From an uncultured Chloroflexota bacterium (GTDB lineage: Bacteria; Chloroflexota; Chloroflexia; Thermomicrobiales; UBA6265): a DNA stretch of 33,668 nucleotides. Position numbers and translations under genes: made by a program. Under the pieces are notes generated by a model. It worked only from the letters and a program-made list of their open reading frames with translations. It made no database searches and was not told the origin of the DNA. Positions within the stretch are counted from its first letter, which is position 1; every line of letters begins with the position of its first letter. Shown in pieces: positions 14,822 to 22,137 of the stretch. Location of the stretch: contig CALMZR010000227.1 of the NCBI GenBank assembly GCA_937870845.1, forward strand, positions 1 to 33,668. The letters are read 5' to 3'.

Positions 14822-15739
14822 ATTGGCGCTTACCTCCTCCGGCGGCTGATCCACTCCGTCTTCGTGCTGCTTGGGCTCCTCGTGGTCGTCTTTTTCGTGA
14901 CGCACCTGATCGGCGACCCGGTCAGCCTGATGCTGCGCCCGGAGGCGACCGAGGAGCAGCGGCAGGCCCTGCGCGAGCGGCTGGGGCTGGACGACCCGGT
15001 CCTGGTCCAGTTCGGCCGCTTCATGGGCGGCGCGGTGCGCGGCGACTTCGGGGAGTCGATCTGGCAGCGCGTGCCGGCGCTCCCCATCGTCCTCGATCGG
15101 TTGCCGGCCACCATCTACCTGGCCGGCGCCACGCTGCTGCTGGCCGTGCCGCTGGCGATCCTGCTCGGCATCGTCTCGGCAATCCGGCCGGGATCGATCG
15201 TCGATCGCATCGTGACCGTCGTGTCGCTCGGCGGCGTCTCGACCGCTGAGTTCTGGCTCGGCCTGATGCTGATCCTCCTCTTCGCGGTGCGGCTCGGCTG
15301 GCTGCCCACCTCCGGCTACGGCGGGATTCAGTACGTGCTGTTGCCGGCATTCGCCCTGGCCGTGCGCCCATTGGGCCGGATCAGCCAGGTGGTGCGCAGC
15401 GCCATGCTCGACCAGTTCAGCCAGCCGTACGTCACCACTGCGCGGGCAAAAGGATTGTCGGAGCGCGTCGTCGTCTATCTTCACACCTTGAAAAACGCCG
15501 CCATCCCCATCGCTACGCTGGTGGGCGACGAGGCGGCTTCGCTCCTCAACGGCGCGGTGGTGATCGAGACCGTCTTCGGCTGGCCGGGGGTGGGCATCCT
15601 CCTCATCCAGGCCATCGAGCGGCGCGACTTGCCGCTGATCGAGGCGTCGGTGATCGTGATCGCGGTGATGATCGTGACGGTCAACCTGCTGGTCGATCTG
15701 ACCTACTCGTTCATGGACCCGCGGGTGCGCTACGGATGA
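14822..15739 (+). CDS. ABC importer permease, DppB-like
   Basis: The frame is clearly DppB-like: GAYLLRRLIHSVFVLLGLLVV at the start, LIGDPVSLMLRPEATEEQ, 'ERLGLDDPVLVQFGRFMGGAVRGDFGESIWQ', and the coupling loop VTTARAKGLSERVVVYLHTLKNAAIP. The expected N-terminus begins at the ATT codon 14822, with TAGGAG 9 bases upstream; no ATG, GTG or TTG is in frame between the upstream stop (14807) and GTG 14864. Starting at GTG 14864 would remove most of the first membrane segment's N-terminal part. Either ATT is a rare start or a base has changed. The gene overlaps the next permease by ATGA. Confidence 0.85.
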   Translation: MGAYLLRRLIHSVFVLLGLLVVVFFVTHLIGDPVSLMLRPEATEEQRQALRERLGLDDPVLVQFGRFMGGAVRGDFGESIWQRVPALPIVLDRLPATIYLAGATLLLAVPLAILLGIVSAIRPGSIVDRIVTVVSLGGVSTAEFWLGLMLILLFAVRLGWLPTSGYGGIQYVLLPAFALAVRPLGRISQVVRSAMLDQFSQPYVTTARAKGLSERVVVYLHTLKNAAIPIATLVGDEAASLLNGAVVIETVFGWPGVGILLIQAIERRDLPLIEASVIVIAVMIVTVNLLVDLTYSFMDPRVRYG

Positions 15740-16704
15740 GCGGCATGGGCGAGGCGATCCGGGCCGCGCCAGCGGCCGCGACCTGGGACGAAGAGCTCTC
15801 ACCGCGGGCGCCGGTCGGCTTTCTGCGCATGTACGGCCGCGCGTTGGCGCAGGACAAGCTCGCCCTCGTTGCCGCCATCTTCCTGATCGTGCTGACGTTC
15901 CTGGCGGTCTTCGCGCCGTGGGCAGCGCCGTTCGATCCCGATGCGGACAACCTGTTCATGCGCAACATGCCGCCAATGACGATGCCGGAGGAAGGCGGCT
16001 CGATCCCGCACATCATGGGCACCGATGCGCTGGGCCGCGACGAGCTGAGCCGGCTCATCTTTGGCAGTCGCATCTCGCTCGCGGTGGGTTTGGCCAGCGT
16101 GCTCATCTCGGGGTCGGTCGGGACGCTGCTGGGCCTGCTGGCCGGCTTCTACCGGGGCCACGTCGACGACGCGATCATGCGGCTGGTCGATATCCAGATG
16201 GGGTTTCCATCGCTCCTGCTGGCGCTCTTTGTCCTCTACGTGGTCGGCGGCGGGGTCTGGAACGTCATCTTCATTCTGGCCGTCACGCGCTGGATGGTCT
16301 ACGCGCGGGTGACGCGCGGGCTGGTCCTCTCTTACCGCGAGAATGTCTTCGTTGAGGCGGCGAGGGCGACCGGGGCCACCGATCGGCGCATCATCCTGCG
16401 CCACCTGCTGCCGAACCTCCTCTCGCCGATCGTGGTGCTGGGTACGTTGGAAGTCGCCTACGTGATCCTCACCGAGGCGGCCTTGAGCTTCCTCGGGCTG
16501 GGCATCCAGCCGCCGATGTCGTCCTGGGGCCTTATGCTGTCGCAGGGGCGGCAGTACATTACCACCGCCTGGTGGCTGGTGACCTTCCCCGGGCTGGCGA
16601 TCCTGCTCACCGCCCTCTCGCTCAACCTGCTCGCCACCTGGACGCGCACGGTGTCGGACCCGACGCAGCGGTGGCGGTACGTGCAACGGAGTCGTGGGTC
16701 GTGA
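15736..16704 (+). CDS. ABC importer permease, DppC-like
   Basis: The ATG at 15736 overlaps the preceding stop (ATGA), so the two are translationally coupled. The 322-residue protein shows DppC traits: a long cytoplasmic N-terminus, LALVAAIFLIVLTFLAVFAPW as first membrane segment, HIMGTDALGRDELSRLIFGSRISLAVG (the GTDxxGRDxxSR motif), and the coupling loop VEAARATGATDRRIILRHLLPN. FLGLGIQPPMSSWGLML is also typical. No DppD/DppF ATPases follow. Its last codons lie within a 7-bp tandem repeat. Confidence 0.9.
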   Translation: MSGMGEAIRAAPAAATWDEELSPRAPVGFLRMYGRALAQDKLALVAAIFLIVLTFLAVFAPWAAPFDPDADNLFMRNMPPMTMPEEGGSIPHIMGTDALGRDELSRLIFGSRISLAVGLASVLISGSVGTLLGLLAGFYRGHVDDAIMRLVDIQMGFPSLLLALFVLYVVGGGVWNVIFILAVTRWMVYARVTRGLVLSYRENVFVEAARATGATDRRIILRHLLPNLLSPIVVLGTLEVAYVILTEAALSFLGLGIQPPMSSWGLMLSQGRQYITTAWWLVTFPGLAILLTALSLNLLATWTRTVSDPTQRWRYVQRSRGS

Positions 16705-16767
16705 GCCGTGAGCCGTGAGTCGGACGTGAGCATCCCTCCCGCCTTCCGCCTTCCGCCTTCCGCCTCC
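16693..16767. repeat. Two adjacent 7-bp tandem repeats at a gene junction
   Basis: Bases 16693-16720 are CGTGGGT, CGTGAGC, CGTGAGC, CGTGAGT. Bases 16739-16767 are repeats of CGCCTTC. They span the end of the DppC-like gene and the start of the next frame, and they blur the start of that gene. Confidence 0.6.
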
Positions 16768-16779
16768 AGCATCGCCAGC

Positions 16780-17928
16780 GTGTCGTGGCCGGATGCGCTC
16801 GTTTTCGGCGAGGGGGACGGGCGGCTGCTGACGCCGGAGGCGCTGGCGCGGCGGATGGACGCCTGGCAGGAAGAGCTTGGGGCGACGACGCTGCACTGGC
16901 GGGAGGTGCGCACGCGCCACACCCAGGCGCGAACGTATGCCTCACCAGACAACCCGCGCACGCATCAGCGGATCATCGATTCGATCGACTGGGACGATTT
17001 CGCGGTCGTGCCGCGGCTGGCGCGCGAGCGCGGGATGCGCGCCGAGCTCTACGTCTCGGTGCTGGACGAGGGGAGGCCGCTCCTCTCGCAGCGGGAGCGG
17101 CGGCGCAGCTTCCACAACGCCATGCACGGCCAGCACGTCACCTGGCAGACGACCTTTAGCCGCGCCAACCCGGAGTACACCGTCGTCGATCGCGCGGGCG
17201 AGACGCGGCAGTGGGGCGTGCTCTGCTACGGCTACCCGCAGGTGCGCCAGCACTACCGGCGACGCATCCGGCACTACACCGAGGGGTACGACTGGGACGG
17301 TGTCTTCCTCTGCCTGCGCACGCAGGCGCGGCCGGCGGCATTCGCCGACCAGTTCGGGTTCAACGAACCAGTCCAGGCGGCGATGGGTCAGCGATGCGGC
17401 GTGGATATCCTGCGGGAAGATTTCGACCTCGGCGCCTGGCGCGAGGTGCAGGGCGAGTTCTTCACCACGTTCCTGCGGGAACTGCGCGCCGATCTGAAGC
17501 CGCGAGGCATCGCCATCTCCGTCGGCGTGCAGCGCGGCGACGTCATCGGCCCGCCGATCGGCAACTGGCCGATCCAGTGGCGAACCTGGGCCGAGGAAGG
17601 GCTCATCGATTCACTGGTGGTCGACCAGAACTCCTCGCAATGCCCGTCCATGTGGCACGGACTGTGGCCCATGCACCGCGGCTACGGCTATCTGCAGAAC
17701 CCGCTCAACGACCTCAACCTGCCGCCGATTGAGACAATGTTGCGCGACGACTACGGCCCGGTCGCGGAGCGTACGGGGATCAAATTGTTCGTGGCGCGGC
17801 AGTGGCGCGACCGATGCCCGGAGACGGAGGCGAGTCTGGCGGGAACGCCCGGTGTGTCCGGCTTGGTGTTCAGCGCGTTCCGCCACGACAATCCGGGGTC
17901 GCTAGCGCGAGGCGATTTCCGGGCGTAG
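16780..17928 (+). CDS. Predicted TIM-barrel (glycoside hydrolase-like) protein
   Basis: The frame is open from 16708, but residues before GTG 16780 (VSWPDALVFGEGDGRLLTPE) are encoded by tandem repeats, so 16780 is preferred; no good ribosome site marks any start. The 382-residue protein resembles hypothetical glycoside hydrolase-like (GHL) proteins: 'TPEALARRMDAWQEELGATTLHWRE', a long region on arms of a barrel (DWDDFAVVPRLARERGMRAELYVSV), RHYTEGYDWDGVFLC, and RELRADLKPRGIAISVGVQRGD. I do not recognise the exact family and cannot assign catalytic residues. There is no leader, so it is cytoplasmic. Being between importer and tarD, it may act on the imported compound. Confidence 0.65.
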   Translation: MSWPDALVFGEGDGRLLTPEALARRMDAWQEELGATTLHWREVRTRHTQARTYASPDNPRTHQRIIDSIDWDDFAVVPRLARERGMRAELYVSVLDEGRPLLSQRERRRSFHNAMHGQHVTWQTTFSRANPEYTVVDRAGETRQWGVLCYGYPQVRQHYRRRIRHYTEGYDWDGVFLCLRTQARPAAFADQFGFNEPVQAAMGQRCGVDILREDFDLGAWREVQGEFFTTFLRELRADLKPRGIAISVGVQRGDVIGPPIGNWPIQWRTWAEEGLIDSLVVDQNSSQCPSMWHGLWPMHRGYGYLQNPLNDLNLPPIETMLRDDYGPVAERTGIKLFVARQWRDRCPETEASLAGTPGVSGLVFSAFRHDNPGSLARGDFRA

Positions 17929-17941
17929 GCTCGCCGCGAGG

Positions 17942-18020
17942 GTGTCATTCCGAGCGGCAGCGAGGAATCTCGGCGCCAGGGAGCGATCGTGCCATTGCGC
18001 CACTTCGTTCAGCATGACAC
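17942..18020. repeat. Dispersed inverted repeat, copy 2 (GTGTCATTC family)
   Basis: GTGTCATTCCGAGCGGCAG (17942-17960) is followed by GAGGAATCTCGGCGCC, and TTCGTTCAGCATGACAC at 18004-18020 closes it. Arms and internal words match the copy at 5112-5198. It lies in the gap before tarD. Confidence 0.65.
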
Positions 18021-18066
18021 GCCGGTGGCGGGCCTCGACGCCCAATCGAATTTCAAAGGAGCAGCC

Positions 18067-19236
18067 GTGAGGATCGTCGACGTCCGGCACACCAGCGTGC
18101 CGATCGCCTCGCCGATCAAGAACGCCTACATCGACTTCAGCAGGATGGACGTCTCCGTCGTCGCGGTCGTCACCGACGTAGAGCGCAACGGCAAGAAGGT
18201 CATCGGGTACGGCTTCAACTCGAACGGGCGGTACGCGCCGAAGGGGCTGCTCGCCGAGCGGTTCATCCCGCGGCTCTTGGAGGCCGAGCAGGGCTCGCTG
18301 CTGAACGGGGCGGGGGACAACCTCGATCCCCACCGCATCTGGGACGCGCTGATGACCGGGGAGAAACCGGGCGGGCACGGCGAGCGCTCCGTCGCCGTCG
18401 GAGTGCTGGACATGGCCGTCTGGGACGCGGTCGCCAAGATCGAAGAGAAACCGCTCTGGCGGCTCCTGGCCGACCGCTACCGGAACGGCGAGGCCGACGA
18501 GCGGGTCTGGGTCTACGCCGCGGGCGGCTACTACGAACCGGGCAAAGACCTCCCGGCGCTCCAGGACGAGATGCGCGGCTACCTCGACCTGGGGTACGCG
18601 ACGGTCAAGATGAAGATCGGCGGCGAGCCGCTAGCCGAGGATCTGCGGCGCATCGAGGCGGTGCTGGAGGTGCTGGGCGGGGACGGCTCGCGGCTGGCGG
18701 TCGACGCCAACGGACGGTTCGACCTGGAGACCGCGCTCGCCTACGCCGAAGCGATGGCGCCGTACCAGCTGCGCTGGTACGAGGAGGCGGGTGATCCCCT
18801 CGACTACGAGCTGCAAGCCCGGCTGGGCGAGGTCTACGGGCGCCCGCTGGCGACCGGGGAGAACCTCTTCTCCATGCAGGACGCGCGCAACCTGCTCCGT
18901 TACGGCGGCATGCGCCCGGATCGGGACGTGCTGCAGTTCGACTGCGCCCTGTCGTACGGGTTGGTCGAGTACCTGCGCACGCTCGACATGATGGAGGAGC
19001 TGGGGTGGCCGCGGCGGACGGTCGTGCCCCACGGCGGGCACCAGCTCTCGCTGAACATGGCCGCAGGGCTGGGGCTGGGCGGCAACGAGTCGTATCCGGG
19101 GGTGTTCCAGCCGTTCGGCGGGTTCGCCGACGCCATCCCGGTCGAGGATGGGTACGTGCGGCTGCCGGAGGCGCCGGGGATCGGGTTCGAGGAGAAGGCG
19201 AATTTGTGGGCGGTGATGCGGGAGGTGGCGGGGTAA
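18067..19236 (+). CDS. tarD: D(-)-tartrate dehydratase (enolase superfamily)
   Basis: GTG 18067 with AAAGGAG 6 bases upstream is the start; the upstream frame is repeat DNA. The 389-residue protein matches my memory of Bradyrhizobium TarD along its whole length (SPIKNAYIDFSRMDVSVVAV, GYGFNSNGRY, GEKPGGHGERSVAVG, VYAAGGYYEPGK, RNLLRYGGMRPDRDVLQFD). Enolase-superfamily residues are in place: K181 and K183 (KMK), metal ligands D213, E239 and E265, and the general base/acid H322 in VPHGGHQ. The reaction is D-tartrate to oxaloacetate with loss of water. It is cytoplasmic and Mg-dependent. Its position after a peptide-type importer suggests uptake and use of a hydroxy-acid. Confidence 0.88.
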   Translation: MRIVDVRHTSVPIASPIKNAYIDFSRMDVSVVAVVTDVERNGKKVIGYGFNSNGRYAPKGLLAERFIPRLLEAEQGSLLNGAGDNLDPHRIWDALMTGEKPGGHGERSVAVGVLDMAVWDAVAKIEEKPLWRLLADRYRNGEADERVWVYAAGGYYEPGKDLPALQDEMRGYLDLGYATVKMKIGGEPLAEDLRRIEAVLEVLGGDGSRLAVDANGRFDLETALAYAEAMAPYQLRWYEEAGDPLDYELQARLGEVYGRPLATGENLFSMQDARNLLRYGGMRPDRDVLQFDCALSYGLVEYLRTLDMMEELGWPRRTVVPHGGHQLSLNMAAGLGLGGNESYPGVFQPFGGFADAIPVEDGYVRLPEAPGIGFEEKANLWAVMREVAG

Positions 19237-19348
19237 GACCATAGCGATAGCGACGATGCCCAGAGTAGTCTTACGTATCTGATTGGACACCCGGACGCCA
19301 GTGGGAGTGGCTCGGCCAAGATACGCCATCATCAGGAAGGAGCCAGTC

Positions 19349-19570
19349 ATGAGCACCGTGAAACCACGCCTGACACTCAGGCCCGGGGATAAACCGGAGG
19401 CCGCGCCGCTGATCGGATTGGAAACCTACGACCCGGAAGCAGCCATCGAAATACTCCGAAAACTTCGCGAAGAGGGTGATGCCGAAGAGCAACGTGCGAC
19501 GCTCGAATTTCTCAAGCAAGCCCTCAATGAGAGCCGGCCAAAGGGCTTTGGCGTGTTTCCCGAAGAGTGA
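19349..19570 (+). CDS. Small antitoxin-like protein upstream of a PIN toxin
   Basis: ATG 19349 follows AGGAAGGAG. The 73-residue product has a charged N-terminal part (MSTVKPRLTLRPGDKPEA) and a helical C-terminal part (DPEAAIEILRKLREEGDAEEQRATLEFLKQALNESRP). I see no clear AbrB, RHH or Phd DNA-binding motif, so the assignment rests on context: it overlaps the PIN-domain gene by GTGA, as antitoxins do. The helical part would be the toxin-binding region by analogy. Base composition is slightly less GC-rich than in the neighbours, which suits a mobile module. Confidence 0.6.
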   Translation: MSTVKPRLTLRPGDKPEAAPLIGLETYDPEAAIEILRKLREEGDAEEQRATLEFLKQALNESRPKGFGVFPEE

Positions 19571-20016
19571 TCATCCTGCTCGATTCGGGTCCGCTGGGAC
19601 TTGTCACAAGTCCCAAGGTCAACGCCGACGCCCGTGAATGTAGCCTCTGGCTTGAGCGAATCATGGTCAGCGATCACCTCGCGGCTATTCCGGAAATCGT
19701 GGACTACGAGCTTCGCCGAGAACTCTTGCGGGGCCGCAAGTCCAGGGCGCTGTTGACCCTCGATTCGCTTGCCTTGCGGATGCTCTTCCTCCCGATCTCG
19801 ACGCCGGTTATGCGCCAAGCCGCAGAATTCTGGGCCGTAGCACGGCAACACGGAGTAGCCACCGCGGACGACCGGGCGCTGGATGCCGATGTGATTCTTG
19901 CGGCTCAGGCGCGATTCATCGAGGAGACGTGGCAGCAGGAGGTCGTCATCGCGACGGCGAATGTGCGCCATCTCGCCAGATTCGCCACGGCGCGGAAGTG
20001 GCGGGACGTACCATAG
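19567..20016 (+). CDS. PIN-domain ribonuclease toxin (VapC-like)
   Basis: GTG 19567 overlaps the stop of the small upstream gene (GTGA). The 149-residue protein begins VIILLDSGPLGLV, with first acidic residue Asp6. IPEIVDYELRRELL carries the conserved Glu (43 or 48). RALDADVILAAQA carries Asp106/Asp108, and ATANVRHLARF has the usual Asn near the C-terminus. These are the PIN-domain acidic cluster that holds Mg for RNA cutting. The VapC role (cleaving tRNA or mRNA unless bound by the antitoxin) is inferred from family and gene order. A perfect palindrome lies inside codons 10-17. Confidence 0.8.
   Translation: MIILLDSGPLGLVTSPKVNADARECSLWLERIMVSDHLAAIPEIVDYELRRELLRGRKSRALLTLDSLALRMLFLPISTPVMRQAAEFWAVARQHGVATADDRALDADVILAAQARFIEETWQQEVVIATANVRHLARFATARKWRDVP
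19595..19615. repeat. Perfect palindrome inside the PIN toxin gene
   Basis: TGGGACTTGT (19595-19604) and ACAAGTCCCA (19606-19615) flank a single C. All ten pairs match. The site lies about 30 bp after the toxin start, within codons for LGLVTSPK. It may be an operator or an mRNA hairpin. Confidence 0.5.
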
Positions 20017-20061
20017 AGGCCGACCCCTTGCGCCGCTCATCGTCTCCGGAGGGATCGGACC

Positions 20062-20541
20062 ATGAACGCCGACGACGTCTTCCGCTACGGTCACATCACT
20101 CTGCTCGGCGCCGTCGAAAGTTTCCCGATCGAGCACTGGGACACCCCTGGCGTCTGCGGCGTCTGGTCGGCCAAGGACATCGTCGCCCATCTCGCCTCGT
20201 ACGAGCTGGCGACGGCGGACGCGTTCGCCGGGGTGCTGGGCGAGGAGGCGTCACCCACGCTTGGGCTGCTCCTGAGCCGGGGCGAAGCCTTCAATGCGTC
20301 TCAGGTCGAGCAGCGTCGTGGGCAGTCGCCTGAGGAGACGCTTGCCGAGTATGTCGCCGCCCACGAGCGCGCCGCGGCGCTCCTGACGCGCATACCACTC
20401 GACCAGCGCCGGCAGACCGGCCTCCTCGCCTGGTACGGGCCGGAGTACGACCTGGAAGACCTCATCGCCTACATGTCCTACGGCCACAAGCGCGAGCACA
20501 GCGCCCAGATCGCCGAGTTCTGCTGCCGCCTTGCTGGCTGA
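20062..20541 (+). CDS. DinB / maleylpyruvate isomerase-like four-helix protein
   Basis: ATG 20062 follows CGGAGGGAT. The 159-residue protein has the DinB-like layout: 'GHITLLGAVESFPIEHWDTPGVCGVWSAKDIVAHLASYELATADAF' with the first metal His in AHL near residue 34, an extended central helix, and a C-terminal YGHKREHSAQIAEF carrying two more His residues. That gives three His as in metal-binding DinB-like bundles. Thiol-transfer roles (bacillithiol or mycothiol linked) are known in the family; which applies here is unknown. It is convergent with the NicO operon and they share a hairpin terminator. Confidence 0.75.
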   Translation: MNADDVFRYGHITLLGAVESFPIEHWDTPGVCGVWSAKDIVAHLASYELATADAFAGVLGEEASPTLGLLLSRGEAFNASQVEQRRGQSPEETLAEYVAAHERAAALLTRIPLDQRRQTGLLAWYGPEYDLEDLIAYMSYGHKREHSAQIAEFCCRLAG

Positions 20542-20564
20542 ACGATGAGCAGGCCACGGAATCG

Positions 20565-20590
20565 GCGCGTGGCGCTTCGACGCCACGCGC
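20565..20590. terminator. Bidirectional hairpin between convergent genes
   Basis: GCGCGTGGCG (20565-20574) and CGCCACGCGC (20581-20590) pair perfectly around CTTCGA. It lies between the DinB-like stop and the NicO stop and abuts the latter. Confidence 0.6.
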
Positions 20591-22137
20591 TATAACCGCT
20601 GCAACTCCAGCACCGCCCGCGCCACGATCAACACCCCGGAGGCGGTGACGGCCAGGGCGGCGACGGCCGGGGCGAACTGCAAGAGCCCGGACCAACGCCC
20701 CGCCAGCGCCCTTTGCTCCAGCAATCGTCCGGCATAGAGGAAGAGCAGCCCCACTCCGGTCAGCGTCGCGGCCAGGCCGAGGCTGAAGGCGATCACCACC
20801 AGCACCCCGAAGCCGGCCCGGCCGACGGCGACGGCGCCCAACAACGCCAGCAACGCCGAGGGGCAGGGCAGCAATCCCCCGGAGATGCCCAGCGCCAGGA
20901 GATTGCGCCAGGTGATCCGCTCGCCGTCCACGCCGGGGGGCAGGTGGCTGTGGCTGTGCCCGTCAGGAGCGTGGGTGTGCGCGATGCCGTGCGCGTGGGC
21001 GTCGTCATGGTCATGGTGATAGTCGCTGTCGTGCGGGTGATCGTGGCCGTGGTGATGGTGGCCGAAAGCGGGGAGGCCGAGGAGCCGCTGGCGCAGGATG
21101 GTCAAACCGAGCGCGGCCACCAGCAGCCCCGAGACGAGGCTGAGCCAGGGGTAGAGCTGCTCGGGGAGGATCGTGCGTGAGGCGAAGAGGATGATCAATC
21201 CGAGCGCCAGCACCCCGGCGGTGTGGGTGATCGTCACCGTCAGTCCGAGGAAGAGCGCGTGACGGGGCGTGCCGCGGCTGCCGACGAGGTAGGCGCCGAC
21301 GACGGTCTTGCCGTGGCCCGGCGAGAGGGCATGCATGGCCCCCCACGCGGCCGCCGCCAGCAGGGCGAGCGCGATGCCGGTGGTGGAGAGGTCGCCGCCG
21401 TTGACGACGGCCCCGAGACGCTCGCCGATGCCGGCTGGCCGCGGCGCTTCGTCAGGGGCCTTGCCGTCCGATGTCGGGGCGCCGAGGGCGAGCTCGTAGG
21501 CGAAGACGACCGATCGTTCGTCGAGCGGGCTGCTGAGCAAGTCGTTGGGGTAAACGCGCAAGGCGTCGGAGTGATCGACGGCCAGCGCCGCGCCGTCGGC
21601 GACGCGAATGTCGGGACCGTTGGTGACGACGATCTCGCGCCAGCCGAGCCGATCCGCCGCGTAGTCGTTGCGGTAGGCGATCCGCCCGCCGTCGCCGGCC
21701 GCCGGCAGGTCGGCGGCGAAAGTCGCATCGATCCGGGTGATGTCCAGGCCGGCCTGCCCGGGGAGGAACGTCAGCGACCGCGACAGGAGCTGCAGCGGCA
21801 GCTCCGACGCGTCGAGAGAAAGGCGAAGCCCCGGCATGACCTCGGCGAGCTTGGCGTCGAGGTACGCCTCGCGTTCGGCGACCCCGGCGTTGCCATCGCC
21901 GTCGCCGTCGAGCAGCGGCTTGTCGGCAACCGTCGGCAGCTCGGCCAGGTCGAGGACGTAGGACAGCCGCACCTCGCGGCGGCCGACGTCGATCCGGCTG
22001 TACTGGTTGACGGTGAAATTGCCCAGGGGATGCGCGGCAGCGGGCGGCGCCGGCGTCAGCGTGAGCAGCGCGGCCAGGGAGACGGCCGTCGCGAGCACCA
22101 ACCGCGCGACGAATGGCAGACAGCGGCTTGCATTCAT
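20590..22137 (-). CDS. NicO/RcnA-type Ni/Co permease with secreted N-terminal domain
   Basis: The 515-residue protein overlaps the TPR gene by ATGA (22134-22137). Residues 1-35 are a signal peptide (AAAHPLGNF junction). Residues 36-245 form an extracytoplasmic domain starting AHPLGNFTVNQYSRIDV; it contains a calcium-type EF-hand loop, DGDGDGNAGVAE at 77-88. From 250 on is a NicO permease: MHALSPGHGKTVVGAYLVGS (268-287), VTITHTAGV (301-309), a His-rich loop (360-398) with about 17 His, and GISGGLLPCPSALLALL (417-433). The family exports or imports Ni or Co. It is the last gene of a DUF4331-TPR-NicO unit. Direction of transport is not decided by sequence. Confidence 0.85.
   Translation of the reverse strand: MNASRCLPFVARLVLATAVSLAALLTLTPAPPAAAHPLGNFTVNQYSRIDVGRREVRLSYVLDLAELPTVADKPLLDGDGDGNAGVAEREAYLDAKLAEVMPGLRLSLDASELPLQLLSRSLTFLPGQAGLDITRIDATFAADLPAAGDGGRIAYRNDYAADRLGWREIVVTNGPDIRVADGAALAVDHSDALRVYPNDLLSSPLDERSVVFAYELALGAPTSDGKAPDEAPRPAGIGERLGAVVNGGDLSTTGIALALLAAAAWGAMHALSPGHGKTVVGAYLVGSRGTPRHALFLGLTVTITHTAGVLALGLIILFASRTILPEQLYPWLSLVSGLLVAALGLTILRQRLLGLPAFGHHHHGHDHPHDSDYHHDHDDAHAHGIAHTHAPDGHSHSHLPPGVDGERITWRNLLALGISGGLLPCPSALLALLGAVAVGRAGFGVLVVIAFSLGLAATLTGVGLLFLYAGRLLEQRALAGRWSGLLQFAPAVAALAVTASGVLIVARAVLELQRL

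Noticed and set aside
11857-15802. Minus-strand open frames (400, 725, 399 codons) opposite permeases and the binding protein
   Set aside because: His/Asp/Arg-rich mirror translations of membrane and binding-protein genes.
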